Shown here: positions 17,301 through 25,272 of the stretch, piece by piece | How positions within the stretch are numbered: position 1 is the first letter of the stretch | Layout of the letters: each line of letters starts with the position of its first letter | Origin: Rhodospirillaceae bacterium | GTDB lineage: Bacteria; Pseudomonadota; Alphaproteobacteria; UBA6615 | NCBI GenBank assembly: GCA_002724635.1 | Contig: PBPM01000024.1 | Span: 1 to 32,014, forward strand | Reading direction: 5' to 3' | Length of the DNA: 32,014 nucleotides | Notes under the pieces: generated by a model | Database searches by the model: none | What the model saw: only the letters and a program-made list of their open reading frames with translations | What the model was told of the DNA's origin: nothing | Made by a program: the position numbers and the translations under genes

Positions 17301-17368
17301 CGCTCCATGCGCGCAGGGTCGGCGGGACGGGGCTGACGTTCAGGATCGGGTGAAAATGCAAAGCTCAT
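14363..17368 (-). CDS. glnE: Bifunctional glutamine synthetase adenylyltransferase / adenylyl-removing enzyme
   Basis: The product is about 1001 residues and contains two nucleotidyltransferase domains, as in all GlnE proteins. The N-terminal de-adenylylating half has 'LNYSSDIDLIALFD' and the C-terminal adenylylating half has 'ELSATSDLDLVFLYD'; each carries the metal-binding DxD pair. 'NPWSIKHVRGGLVDCEFIAQ' (read as NPWSIKHVRGG then LVDCEFIAQ) near the C-terminus is also typical. The enzyme inactivates glutamine synthetase by adding AMP and reactivates it by phosphorolysis, under control of the PII protein and glutamine. I chose ATG 17368 (MSFAFSPDPERQ), because the longer open frame to 17650 runs antisense to the neighbouring gene. 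The ribosome site is weak. It heads the glnE-bcp-DUF455 run and diverges from the AsmA-like gene with only 43 bp between starts. Confidence 0.96.
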   Translation of the reverse strand: MSFAFSPDPERQPRPADPARMERGFERFHEAAVAADDLALTAFAAAVYDDTAMRALLAGVFGNSNFLGQCLVRDIAFVPAIFNDGFDRAFETVIEELVALKPDASFAMTGVALRRAKRRVALLTALADLSEAWSLLTVTERFSQFCDAALSAAIRHLLTSAHAEGRLDLPNPNAPETDCGYFVLGMGKLGAFELNYSSDIDLIALFDTEVVPTTRPDEMQQDLVHLTRDLVKLMDERTSEGYVFRTDLRLRPDPGATPVALSTLAAETYYESLGQNWERAAMIKARPVAGDIAAGERFLDNLQPFIWRRYLDFAAIEDIQSIKRQIHAHKGGSTVAIAGHNIKLGRGGIREIEFFTQTQQLIWGGRDPELRSPFTLSAIQALVAAERVMPDVAEDMIGAYGYLRRLEHRLQMVDDQQTHSLPDTDEGLDAIAAFMGYRDRKSFEVELMRTLRTVENHYAELFEESEPLGGGGTLVFTGADDHPDTLTTLRDMGFSNPAAISTAIRSWHHGRYRATRSTRAREILTELMPAILAALAQTANPDVAFRRFDELIAGLPAGVQLFSLFQAKPSLLDLVAEITGSAPRMAEWLGRNPLLLDGVLALDFFDSLPDAVEMRFDLAERIARATDMQDVHDISRRWVNDAKFQVGVQILRNKIDIDRANRAFSDIADTAIRGLLPPILGEFERQHGRCAGTGFAVLALGKLGGRELSATSDLDLVFLYDNPAPDGAEPIISDGRKPLSISHYYQRLGQRVVNAMTALTGEGRLYEVDMRLRPFGNAGPLSVSLESFASYQRESSWTWEHLALTRARVVSADAEFAVQIDTDIQTALAVERSEEDLLLAVAEMRERMARENGSDNPWSIKHVRGGLVDCEFIAQYLQLRHAHDDPEILHTGTSTAFVRLRDAGFLETVIADELINATCLWRRLQGLLRLTLEGSHDPEDFPTALKQKLAQAAEVESYEAVDTLVRETAARIYILFNQIIADPAQAIAAAPGEQPDGDYNT

Positions 17369-17411
17369 CGGGACAGCTTGATTTCCCCGCACACTGCTGT
17401 AAGGAGTAGGG

Positions 17412-20400
17412 GTGGTCAAGCGCCCATGTGCGACCGCATCGCGCTGCGCGAAAGGGTCTCCGTTGATCGTTCGAAGTTCGCGACTGCTGCTGCTTTTTTT
17501 TGCCGCCGCTCTGGTTGGCTTGGCGCTGGTCTTCGGTGTTCTGATTTGGCAGCTCAGCCGTGGGCCGATCAGCCTCAGTTTCCTGACACCATTGATCGAA
17601 CGCGCGCTGGATACCGGTCGTGCAGATGCCCGCATCCGGTTGCACGACACGATCCTGACATGGGTGGCCGACGAGCGTGCGCTCGATATTCGTGCGGTTG
17701 GTCTTCAGTTCGTGGGAGCCGATGATGGCGTAAGGGCAACGGTACCCGAAATGTCGGTCAAGTTCAGCGGGCGTGCGCTCCTACTAGGTCTCGTCGCGCC
17801 GACAAGCTTGGAGCTGTTCGGCCCACGCTTACGCGTTGTACGTCGGGCCGACGGAACGGTCAGCATGGATATCGGTAACAATCCCGATGCGGACCCGACG
17901 AGAACGACGTCGCTGGGCCTGATCCAAGAGCTTTTGCGGAAGCCGGACCCCAGCCTTGCGAGTGGTTATCTAACCCGCGTGGCCGTTCGTAGTGCGCTGA
18001 TCGAGTTTGATGATTTCAAACGGGGCATGCGGCTGAGTACGCCGCGTGCCGATATCGCGCTGCTACGCGATGCGGAGGGAATCAGTGCCGAAGGTTCGAT
18101 AATTTTCGGGCAGTCCGAACGCGCCATTCGTGCCGACCTATCCGGCATCTACCGCGTCGAGTCCAGGGCGACGGAACTAGGACTCGTGTTCAGTGATGTT
18201 TCGCCCGCAGCCCTGTCCGACTTTGCGCCGGAGCTGGCGCCGCTCGCCATGCTTGACAGTCTTTTGGAGGGGACTCTCACGCTGTCCCTTGATGCAGAGC
18301 TGGAACCATCGGGCATGAGTATCGATGTCCGTGCGGACGCGGGTAACGTGACGATCGAGGAAATGTTTGACGTGCCGGTTGCCTTCGATGCTGGTGCGTT
18401 CCGCATTCGCTCGGAACGTGGGCTCGACAAGATCGTGATTGAGAGCGCGAGCCTCGAAGTTGGTCCAGCTACGCTTTTGATCAGCGGAGATGCGCGCAAG
18501 GTCCTCGATCAATGGAACCTGGGCCTGGTGGCCGAAGTGCGGGGCCTGTCGGTCGACGCGATCGAGGACTACTGGCCTGTCCGGATCGAGCCTTCGGCGC
18601 GTGGCTGGATTACGGAGAATCTGCGAGATGGTCGCGTGGATAGTGCTGTCTTGCGGCTGCGTGGAAATTTTCCCGAGACGAGCCCCGCCGAGTTCGATAT
18701 CGTCGGTTTCGACGGTGAAATTCGCTTTCGCGAGACGACGGTGCATTATCTGCGGCCCTTGCCGCCGGTGCGCGACGTGTTCGGTGTGGCACGGTTTGAT
18801 CGGCGCACATTCAACATTGACGTTGGCGGCGGAACGCTTCGCAATCTCGTGGCCGAGTCGGGCCGTGTTGAGATACTGGGGCTCGACGGTCCGCCGCGGG
18901 GCGAGAGCATCAAGATCGACGTAACCATCTCGGGGCCGGTCCGCGATGCGTTCGAGATCCTTGATGAAGAGCCGCTCGGCTTGATCTCCGGCTTCGGGCT
19001 CGATCCGGCGTCGACCAGCGGAAGCCATCGAACCAACGCGGTGTTTGCATTTCCCCTGCTCGACGACGTTCTGATCGACCAGATCGCGGTCGCCACGGCT
19101 TCGCGGATGGTCGAGTTTGGCGCCGAGGATGCCGTCTTCGGGTTGCCGGTGAGTGCCGGTGATCTAACACTCAACGTCAATCGCAGCGGTATGGAGGTAC
19201 GCGGGACTGCAGCGATCGGTAGTGTGCCCGTCGGGCTGATGTGGAGCGAGCGGTTCGAAGAAGATGGGGGGGTTCGGACGCGCTATCAGGTGCGCACAAA
19301 CCTCGATGATGCTGGTCGCCTTGAGCTCGGCCTTGACGGTATTCCTTTCATCACGGGGTCCGCGGGTGTCGGGCTGACCTATGCCATAGGTTGGGATGGC
19401 GTGGCGGTTGGGGCGGCAGACCTTGACCTTACCGAAACGGATATCGACTTATACCCGTTCGGCTGGTCAAAGCGGCCCGGAGCCGAGGGTCGCGCGTTCG
19501 TGAAGTTCTTGGTGCAGGACGAGGTTCTAACCGAGATGCCCGAACTCTCGGTTCGCGCGGGTGATCTGGAGATCGATGGTGCTGGACTTTTCCGTTCTGA
19601 GCCGGGCGGACCGGCGCTGCAGCGCATCACGATCGAACGGCTTGTGTTAGGTGAGACCGACGCCTTCGTAAACATCGAGCTGCCCGAGGGCATGCCACCG
19701 GTCATTTCTATCGGCGGAGCGCGGCTGGACTTGCGGCCCGTCGTCGAGGGTCTGTTCGACGATGCCGGTGCGGATGACGAGGTGGTATCAGCGATGCGGG
19801 TGGTGATTAGCGAGCAGTCACCGGTCGACGAGATTCGACTGGGCGAGGAGACGAGCCTGCTGAACGCGTTCGGTGTTTTCAACAATGATGGCGCCGACTG
19901 GAACGATGTCGAACTGCGTGGAAGCCTTTCTAATGGCGGACGCATCTTCCTGCAGGTGGAACCACGTGACGGGGCCCGCGATCTAACATTCGAGTCTGAC
20001 GATGCAGGCGGTGTGCTCTCCGCGCTTGACTGGCTCGACACGATCCGGGGCGGCGAGATTCGTGTCCTCGGCCGAATGACGGGGTCGGGCGCCGAGGAAA
20101 CGATCACCGGCCAGCTCGATATGAAGAATTTCCTACTCACCGAAGGGCCGATCGGCGCCCAGATCTTGGCGCTGACGTCCTTTTCCGGGATCGCCGATGT
20201 CCTGAGCGGTGAGGGGCTGACATTTCGACGAGTCGAAGTGCCGTTTGTCGTTACCGAGAGCGAAATCACGATAACGGAAGGCAAGGCGCGCGGGGCGAAT
20301 ATCGGGGTCTTGGCCAGCGGCCGGATCGATCGCGAGAACGATCTTCTGGAGATGACGGGAGAAATCGCGCCGGCCTATACGCTCAATTCGTTGCTCGCGA

Positions 20401-20630
20401 ATATTCCCTTGATTGGGACCATGCTCTCGGGCGGTGCGGATGGTATCTTTGCCGCGAGCTTCAGCGTCAACGGCCCGATCGACGATCCAAATGTTTTGGT
20501 CAATCCTCTGTCGGTGCTTACTCCGGGGATCATCCGACGGTTACTGACTGGCTTTGGGAGTGAAGACGGATTGTCCGTAGTTGACGGGGAGACAACCGAG
20601 CCACCACCTCAGCCCGAGGAGGGGGGGTAG
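17412..20630 (+). CDS. Large AsmA/YhdP-like envelope protein (DUF3971-type)
   Basis: The 1072-residue product has one N-terminal membrane helix (about 23-46, LLLLFFAAALVGLALVFGVL), followed by a very long beta-rich periplasmic region. It has the style of the AsmA-like superfamily: 'ISLSFLTPLIERAL' just after the anchor, 'LVAPTSLELFGPRLRVVR', and near the end 'FRRVEVPFVVTESEITITEG' and 'APAYTLNSLLANIPLIGTML', which resemble the YhdP/AsmA C-terminal segment. In E. coli YhdP, TamB and YdbH carry phospholipids between the inner and outer membranes through a hydrophobic groove; a similar role here is inference. The GTG start is well supported by AAGGAG five nt upstream (17401-17406). The tail is Pro/Glu-rich. 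The gene is convergent with tyrS (22 bp). Confidence 0.85.
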   Translation: MVKRPCATASRCAKGSPLIVRSSRLLLLFFAAALVGLALVFGVLIWQLSRGPISLSFLTPLIERALDTGRADARIRLHDTILTWVADERALDIRAVGLQFVGADDGVRATVPEMSVKFSGRALLLGLVAPTSLELFGPRLRVVRRADGTVSMDIGNNPDADPTRTTSLGLIQELLRKPDPSLASGYLTRVAVRSALIEFDDFKRGMRLSTPRADIALLRDAEGISAEGSIIFGQSERAIRADLSGIYRVESRATELGLVFSDVSPAALSDFAPELAPLAMLDSLLEGTLTLSLDAELEPSGMSIDVRADAGNVTIEEMFDVPVAFDAGAFRIRSERGLDKIVIESASLEVGPATLLISGDARKVLDQWNLGLVAEVRGLSVDAIEDYWPVRIEPSARGWITENLRDGRVDSAVLRLRGNFPETSPAEFDIVGFDGEIRFRETTVHYLRPLPPVRDVFGVARFDRRTFNIDVGGGTLRNLVAESGRVEILGLDGPPRGESIKIDVTISGPVRDAFEILDEEPLGLISGFGLDPASTSGSHRTNAVFAFPLLDDVLIDQIAVATASRMVEFGAEDAVFGLPVSAGDLTLNVNRSGMEVRGTAAIGSVPVGLMWSERFEEDGGVRTRYQVRTNLDDAGRLELGLDGIPFITGSAGVGLTYAIGWDGVAVGAADLDLTETDIDLYPFGWSKRPGAEGRAFVKFLVQDEVLTEMPELSVRAGDLEIDGAGLFRSEPGGPALQRITIERLVLGETDAFVNIELPEGMPPVISIGGARLDLRPVVEGLFDDAGADDEVVSAMRVVISEQSPVDEIRLGEETSLLNAFGVFNNDGADWNDVELRGSLSNGGRIFLQVEPRDGARDLTFESDDAGGVLSALDWLDTIRGGEIRVLGRMTGSGAEETITGQLDMKNFLLTEGPIGAQILALTSFSGIADVLSGEGLTFRRVEVPFVVTESEITITEGKARGANIGVLASGRIDRENDLLEMTGEIAPAYTLNSLLANIPLIGTMLSGGADGIFAASFSVNGPIDDPNVLVNPLSVLTPGIIRRLLTGFGSEDGLSVVDGETTEPPPQPEEGG

Positions 20631-20652
20631 CGACCATGAGGGTGTGGCGCGG

Positions 20653-21906
20653 CTAGACCGGTCGGATCAATGCGTGGCGTTTTTTGCCGGCGGAGAGTTT
20701 AATCACACCTTCCGGGTTGATGGCTTCAGGCCCGACCGCGTGTGTTTCGGCGTTAATGGCCACATCGTTGATGCGGGCACCGCCGCCCTTAATTAGGCGT
20801 CGCGCCTCGCTGTTCGAGGCTGCGAGGCCGGCTCGGGTCAGCAGCGCAAAAAGGGCGATCCCGGCCTCGATCTCAGCGCGCGGTAGGTCGGTGGTGGGAA
20901 GTCCTTCCGCCGTGACCCCCACCTCGAATGTCTGCTGCGCGGTTTCGGCAGCCCGTTCGGTGGCGGCGACACCGTGCAGTATACGGGTTGCTGTATTGGC
21001 CAGGATCTTCTTGGCGTCGTTGATCTCGGCGCCTTCGAGAGCTTCGAGCCGGGCGATCTCGTCGAGCGGCAAGTCGGTGAATAGGCGTAGGAAACGGCCG
21101 ACATCGGCGTCCTCGGTGTTTCGCCAGAACTGCCAGTAGTCGTAGGGCGCAAACTTCTCACCCTTGAGCCAGACGGCGCCCTCGGCGGTCTTGCCCATTT
21201 TAGCGCCCGAAGCCGTCGTTATCAGGGGAGTGGTCAGGCCAAGTAGTTCCTTCCCGGCTACCCTGCGGCCGAGCTCGATCCCGTTGATGATGTTACCCCA
21301 CTGGTCCGACCCGCCCATTTGTAGCATGCAGTCATGGCGCCGTGCCAATTCGACGAAGTCGTAGGCCTGAAGGATCATGTAGTTGAATTCTAGGAATGTT
21401 AGCGGTTGCTCACGATCCAGGCGCAGTTTCACGGAATCGAAGGTTAGCATCCGGTTGATTGAAAAGTGGCGGCCGATTTCGCGGAGCAGGGGGATGTATT
21501 CGAGCGCGTCCAGCCATTCGGCATTGTTCACTTGGATCGCGTCCGTCGCGCCGTCGCCGAAACGCACGAAGCTGTCAAAGGTCTGGCGGATCGAGGCGAT
21601 GTTGGCCGCGATCTTCTCGTCGGTAAGCATTTGCCGGGTCTCGTCCTTGCCTGACGGGTCGCCGACCTTTGTTGTGCCCCCGCCCATAAGCACGATGGGG
21701 CGATGGCCCGTTTGCTGCAGCCAGTGCAGCATCATGATCGAGACGAGATTGCCGATATGTAGGCTGTCCGCTGTAGCGTCATAGCCCACATAGGCAGTGA
21801 TCGGTCCGGCCGCGGCCCGCGCATCAAGCGCATCGATATCGGTGCACTGATGCAGGTAGCCGCGTGCGATCAGAGTCTGGACGAATGTTGATTTGTATTT
21901 GGACAT
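20653..21906 (-). CDS. tyrS: Tyrosyl-tRNA synthetase
   Basis: The 417-residue product is a class I synthetase of the bacterial TyrRS type. The ATP-binding HIGH motif appears as HIGN (50-53), the KMSKS motif as KMGKT (236-240), and the tyrosine pocket shows '[10 protein letters not shown]' and 'YMILQAYDF...[11 protein letters not shown]'. The C-terminal S4-like tRNA-binding domain (about 350-417) includes '[18 protein letters not shown]'. It charges tRNA-Tyr in the cytoplasm. The ATG has GGAAG upstream. It diverges from anmK with 99 bp between starts. I see no T-box or other leader structure there. Confidence 0.97.
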   Translation of the reverse strand: MSKYKSTFVQTLIARGYLHQCTDIDALDARAAAGPITAYVGYDATADSLHIGNLVSIMMLHWLQQTGHRPIVLMGGGTTKVGDPSGKDETRQMLTDEKIAANIASIRQTFDSFVRFGDGATDAIQVNNAEWLDALEYIPLLREIGRHFSINRMLTFDSVKLRLDREQPLTFLEFNYMILQAYDFVELARRHDCMLQMGGSDQWGNIINGIELGRRVAGKELLGLTTPLITTASGAKMGKTAEGAVWLKGEKFAPYDYWQFWRNTEDADVGRFLRLFTDLPLDEIARLEALEGAEINDAKKILANTATRILHGVAATERAAETAQQTFEVGVTAEGLPTTDLPRAEIEAGIALFALLTRAGLAASNSEARRLIKGGGARINDVAINAETHAVGPEAINPEGVIKLSAGKKRHALIRPV

Positions 21907-22005
21907 ATTTTTTCTTCCAGCCTATCAGGCATCGCGCGGGCTAACTAACACATCTGTGCCACCTGCGTGTATATCTTCGCACGGAATGAACTAAGGATTC
22001 GCTCC

Positions 22006-23109
22006 ATGGGCGCGCGGGAAAGCCGGCTGGCAATTGGCCTGATGGGTGGCACATCGATGGACGGGATCGATGCGGCCCTGATACGAACCGACGGAGCTGC
22101 TGTATTCGAACCGGTTGTGCATCTCGCACAATCCTACGATCCCGCATTCCGAGCGGCGCTGCGTTCGGCGGTTGGTAAGGCCGGCGCGCATAAAGAGATT
22201 GCCGCTGCGCTCACGGTCCGCCATGCCGAGGCCGTCCGCGCGCTGCTAGCAGAGTCACATTTCCCCGCCGCCAACGTCGAAATTGTGGGCTTTCACGGGC
22301 ACACGGTGCTGCATGATCCGGTCAATGCGTTGACGGTGCAGATTGGTGACGGTCAGCGGCTGGCCAACGAAGTGGGGATCGATGTGGTTGCTGATTTTCG
22401 AACCGCCGACGTTCAGGGCGGTGGTCAGGGGGCTCCCTTAGCGCCGATATTTCATGTTGTTCGCGCACCCGAAGAACGACCGGTCTGCTTTCTCAATATC
22501 GGCGGGGTCGCAAACCTGACTTGGATAGGTGCGAAGGCGGACCCGGCACGTACGGACGTTTTCGAACATCTGCTAGCGTTCGACACCGGACCGGGAGGTG
22601 CGCTGATCGATGACTGGGTGTATCGGCACACAGGAGAGGCATTCGATCAGGATGGCCGCTTCGCGGCGGCGGGGCAGGTCGACCTGGAGGTGCTGGCGCG
22701 GCTCATGAGCGACAAGTATTTCCGCAAGACGCCGCCCAAGTCGCTTGACCGTGATGCGTTCGACGTTTCGCCTGTCGAGGGACTGTCGCCGGAAGGGGGT
22801 GCAGCGACCCTCACCGCGTTCACAGTCGCCGCGGTTGCCCAGGCAGCTATGTTCCTGCCCGTGCGCCCCGCACGCTGGCTGGTTACGGGCGGCGGTCGCA
22901 AGAATACGACACTCATGCGCGGGCTCAGGCACGCGCTAAATGCTGATGTCGCGCCGACGGAGGCAGCAGGGATCGACGGAGATATTCTGGAGGCGCAGGC
23001 GTTTGCCTATCTGGCGGTGCGCAGCTTGCGTGGGTTGCCGCTCAGTGGCCCGAAAACTACGGGAGTTGTGGCGCCTACACCCGGCGGACGCCTTTTCCGC
23101 CCTGCCTAG
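22006..23109 (+). CDS. anmK: Anhydro-N-acetylmuramic acid kinase
   Basis: The 367-residue product matches the family length. Motifs of the ASKHA kinase fold are all present: 'IGLMGGTSMDGIDAALI' near the N-terminus, 'GFHGHTVLHD', 'NIGGVANLTW', 'AFDTGPGGALIDDW' with the expected catalytic Asp, and 'WLVTGGGRKNTTLM'. It phosphorylates and opens 1,6-anhydroMurNAc released from murein turnover, giving MurNAc-6-phosphate for recycling. The frame is open from a GTG at 21967, but I prefer the ATG at 22006: it has AAGGA eight nt upstream and starts just before the conserved GLMGGTS. The stop codon shares a CTAG with the stop of the opposing hydrolase gene. Confidence 0.95.
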   Translation: MGARESRLAIGLMGGTSMDGIDAALIRTDGAAVFEPVVHLAQSYDPAFRAALRSAVGKAGAHKEIAAALTVRHAEAVRALLAESHFPAANVEIVGFHGHTVLHDPVNALTVQIGDGQRLANEVGIDVVADFRTADVQGGGQGAPLAPIFHVVRAPEERPVCFLNIGGVANLTWIGAKADPARTDVFEHLLAFDTGPGGALIDDWVYRHTGEAFDQDGRFAAAGQVDLEVLARLMSDKYFRKTPPKSLDRDAFDVSPVEGLSPEGGAATLTAFTVAAVAQAAMFLPVRPARWLVTGGGRKNTTLMRGLRHALNADVAPTEAAGIDGDILEAQAFAYLAVRSLRGLPLSGPKTTGVVAPTPGGRLFRPA

Positions 23110-23819
23110 TCGTTGTCGCCGTCGTCTTCTTCCTCGACATCCTCGAGCTCTTCAATCTCTGCCTTAAGCGCCGCCTCAATTTCCGCGGTGCGGCGGTCTA
23201 GATAGTCGGAAGCGGTTTGTTCGAGCTCTTCGAGATGCTCGTTGTAGAAATGCGTTGCGCCTTTGAGGACCTGAAAGTCGATGATCACGTCCTTCTGCTT
23301 CGCAAGTTTGGCAATGAGTTCCGTTACGGATTCCCGCGGGACGATGTCATCCTTGTCGCCATGGGTAATCAGGCCGGACGCCGGGCAAGGAGCGAGGAAT
23401 GAAAAGTCATACATGTTCGCCGGCGGGGATACGGACAAGAAACCGGTGATCTCAGGGCGACGCATCAGGAGTTGCATACTTATCCATGCCCCAAACGAGA
23501 AACCGCCGATCCAGCACATCGGTGCATCCTGATTCTGGGTCTGCAGCCAGTCGAGCGCCGATGCCGCGTCGGACAGTTCGCCCTCGCCGCGATCAAAGCT
23601 GCCCTGACTGCGCCCCACCCCGCGAAAATTGAAGCGCAGCGTTGCGAAACCGCGCCGTACGAACATTTGGTAGAGCTGATAAACAACCTTGTTGTTCATC
23701 GTACCGCCGTGCTGCGGGTGCGGATGCAGCAGAAGGGCGATGGGTGAATTCGGAACCTTCGCCGGGTAGTAACGCCCCTCGAGGCGACCTTCGGGGCCGT
23801 TGATGATGACTTCAGGCAT
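23106..23819 (-). CDS. Alpha/beta hydrolase of unknown substrate
   Basis: The 237-residue product has a small alpha/beta hydrolase fold without an obvious lid. The early motif is 'LLLHPHPQHGGTMNNKV', followed by 'LRFNFRGVGRSQG', the nucleophile elbow GFSFG (Ser108), a likely acid in 'HGDKDDIVP' (Asp155-158), and the catalytic His in 'KGATHFYN' (His190). This resembles the conserved COG2945-type hydrolases, whose physiological substrate I do not know. There is no signal peptide, so it is cytoplasmic. The C-terminus is an acidic tail (ELEDVEEEDDGDND). I chose ATG 23819 (MPEVIINGPEGRLEG) as the family-like start; the open frame to 23909 adds an unlikely Cys/Phe-rich leader. It is convergent with anmK through overlapping stops and diverges from cysE. 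Confidence 0.85.
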   Translation of the reverse strand: MPEVIINGPEGRLEGRYYPAKVPNSPIALLLHPHPQHGGTMNNKVVYQLYQMFVRRGFATLRFNFRGVGRSQGSFDRGEGELSDAASALDWLQTQNQDAPMCWIGGFSFGAWISMQLLMRRPEITGFLSVSPPANMYDFSFLAPCPASGLITHGDKDDIVPRESVTELIAKLAKQKDVIIDFQVLKGATHFYNEHLEELEQTASDYLDRRTAEIEAALKAEIEELEDVEEEDDGDND

Positions 23820-23904
23820 GTCGTGTTCCAATTCCGCCAGCAGATTGCAGCAAAAGAAAGAGCGATGGAATAGGTTGCGTGGCATCCTATTCCCAGGGAC
23901 GTAA

Positions 23905-23942
23905 GTCAAATACTTGACCAGTTTACTCGGACATCATATATC
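23905..23942 (+). promoter_or_regulatory. Promoter of the cysE-iscR-suf gene run with overlapping inverted repeat
   Basis: TTGACC (23914-23919), a 17-nt spacer and TATATC (23937-23942) form a good sigma70-type promoter. Overlapping the -35 box is the inverted repeat GTCAA-ATAC-TTGAC (23905-23918), a candidate operator. An IscR-type regulator encoded second in this run is the obvious candidate to bind it, but this is inference. Transcription would start near 23949, leaving a leader of about 70 nt that includes the perfect palindrome AGAGCGCTCT (23993-24002). Confidence 0.55.
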
Positions 23943-24019
23943 CCAATTTCGGACACGTTGACGCGTGATCCATCCGGCGGGAAGAGCGATGCAGAGCGCT
24001 CTATATCATAAAGGTCGAC

Positions 24020-24769
24020 ATGGTATTCAAGCATCTGATTGACGATCTGGACGCGTACTTGGAACGCGATCCGGCAGCGAACTCTCGAATCATGGTGGCG
24101 ATCAGCTATCCGGGCTTCCACGCGGTGGTCTGGTTCCGGTTTGCGCACTGGCTGTGGTCGGTCCGGCTGAAGACGCTAGCGCGTTTCGTGGGGAACATCG
24201 GGCGGTTGCTCACCGGCGTGGATATACACCCCGGTGCACAGATCGGCCGTCGCCTTGTGATTGACCACGCGATCGGCGTCGTCATTGGCGAAACCACCGA
24301 GATCGCGGACGATGTGACGCTCTATCACAACGTCACGCTCGGCGGGATCGCGCCGGCCGTCGAGAGCGAGGCGCAGGTTAATGTGAAGCGCCATCCGACT
24401 TTGCTGGAGGGCGCGATCATCGGGTCCGGCGCTCAGGTTTTGGGACCGGTTACGGTCGGCCAGAATGCGCGCGTCGGCGCGAACGCGGTGGTGGTCAAGG
24501 ATGTCCCCGAAAATTGCACTGTTGTGGGCATTCCTGCCCAACCGGTCGCGACGTCGTTCTGCTCGCAAGACCAGTTCTCGGCCTATGGTACCCCGACCCA
24601 TGACATTCCCGACCCGGATGCAAAAGCGATGGCCGCGATGTTGAACGAGATCAGCACGTTGCGCATGCGTGTGCAGGAACTTGAACGCGAAGTGGAAGAG
24701 CGCATCCAGCTGAGTGGGGCATCCAAGGCCGTCAATGAGGGTTCCGATAAGCCAACCACGACCTACTAG
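24020..24769 (+). CDS. cysE: Serine O-acetyltransferase
   Basis: The 249-residue product is a serine acetyltransferase with a short N-terminal helical domain (about 1-65) and a left-handed beta-helix of hexapeptide repeats (about 66-190). The core motif is 'IHPGAQIGRRLVIDHAIGVVIGETTEI' (seen in parts: IHPGAQIG, then IDHAIGVVIGE), with the catalytic Asp82-His83 pair, followed by 'YHNVTLGG' and 'KRHPTLLEGAIIGSGAQVLG'. A predicted coiled coil ends the protein (about 208-232, NEISTLRMRVQELEREVEE). It transfers acetyl from acetyl-CoA to serine, the first step of cysteine synthesis. The ATG has AAGG five nt upstream. It is followed after 35 bp by the IscR-type gene, which links cysteine supply with Fe-S assembly. 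Confidence 0.95.
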   Translation: MVFKHLIDDLDAYLERDPAANSRIMVAISYPGFHAVVWFRFAHWLWSVRLKTLARFVGNIGRLLTGVDIHPGAQIGRRLVIDHAIGVVIGETTEIADDVTLYHNVTLGGIAPAVESEAQVNVKRHPTLLEGAIIGSGAQVLGPVTVGQNARVGANAVVVKDVPENCTVVGIPAQPVATSFCSQDQFSAYGTPTHDIPDPDAKAMAAMLNEISTLRMRVQELEREVEERIQLSGASKAVNEGSDKPTTTY

Positions 24770-24804
24770 GTAGGCGTGCGCGAAAGCAGGCAGGGAGACG
24801 AACA

Positions 24805-25272
24805 ATGAAGCTCAGCACGAAGGGCCGCTACGGCGTCATGGCGATGGTTGATCTAGCGCAGTTTGCGGCTTCGGGGCCGGTACCGCTTTCCGAGATCTCG
24901 GAACGCCAGGAAATTTCACTCTCCTATCTGGAGCAATTGTTCGCGAAGTTGCGGCGGGCGGGGCTGGTTACCAGCGTTCGCGGTCCGGGGGGCGGCTACA
25001 GGCTCGCCTATGCGGCCGAAGACATCCGCGTGTCGGAGGTGATCGCAGCTGTTGATGAACCGATCCGGACCACAGGCTGCAAGCCCGGCGCGGCGGCCGG
25101 CTGCATTCGGCGCAGCAGCCGCTGCATGACCCATGATCTGTGGGAAGAGCTTGGCCATCAGATCCACGCTTATCTGAATTCGGTGAGCTTGGCGGATGTC
25201 TGCGAGGGGCGGGTCTATGCGGGACCGCAGCACGCGTCGGCATCGCCTTTCTCTGAAATCGCAGCTCAGTAG
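24805..25272 (+). CDS. iscR: IscR-type Rrf2-family Fe-S regulator
   Basis: The 155-residue product starts with the Rrf2 winged helix 'MKLSTKGRYGVMAMVDLA', the recognition region 'ISLSYLEQLFAKLRRAGLV' and the wing 'SVRGPGGGYRLA'. Three cysteines (Cys92, Cys100, Cys107) followed by THDLW with His110 match the four cluster ligands of E. coli IscR (three Cys and His), although the spacing is wider here (x7 and x6 instead of x5 and x5). It would sense [2Fe-2S] supply and repress or activate Fe-S genes, most likely the run it lies in. GGGAG precedes the ATG. The C-terminal tail beyond the core (about 137-155) may overlap the start of the next gene. Confidence 0.93.
   Translation: MKLSTKGRYGVMAMVDLAQFAASGPVPLSEISERQEISLSYLEQLFAKLRRAGLVTSVRGPGGGYRLAYAAEDIRVSEVIAAVDEPIRTTGCKPGAAAGCIRRSSRCMTHDLWEELGHQIHAYLNSVSLADVCEGRVYAGPQHASASPFSEIAAQ

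Noticed and set aside
20631..20700. T-run GTTTTTT near 20690 as a terminator for the AsmA-like gene
   Set aside because: It lies inside the tyrS coding region (Lys codons on the other strand) and has no convincing stem before it.
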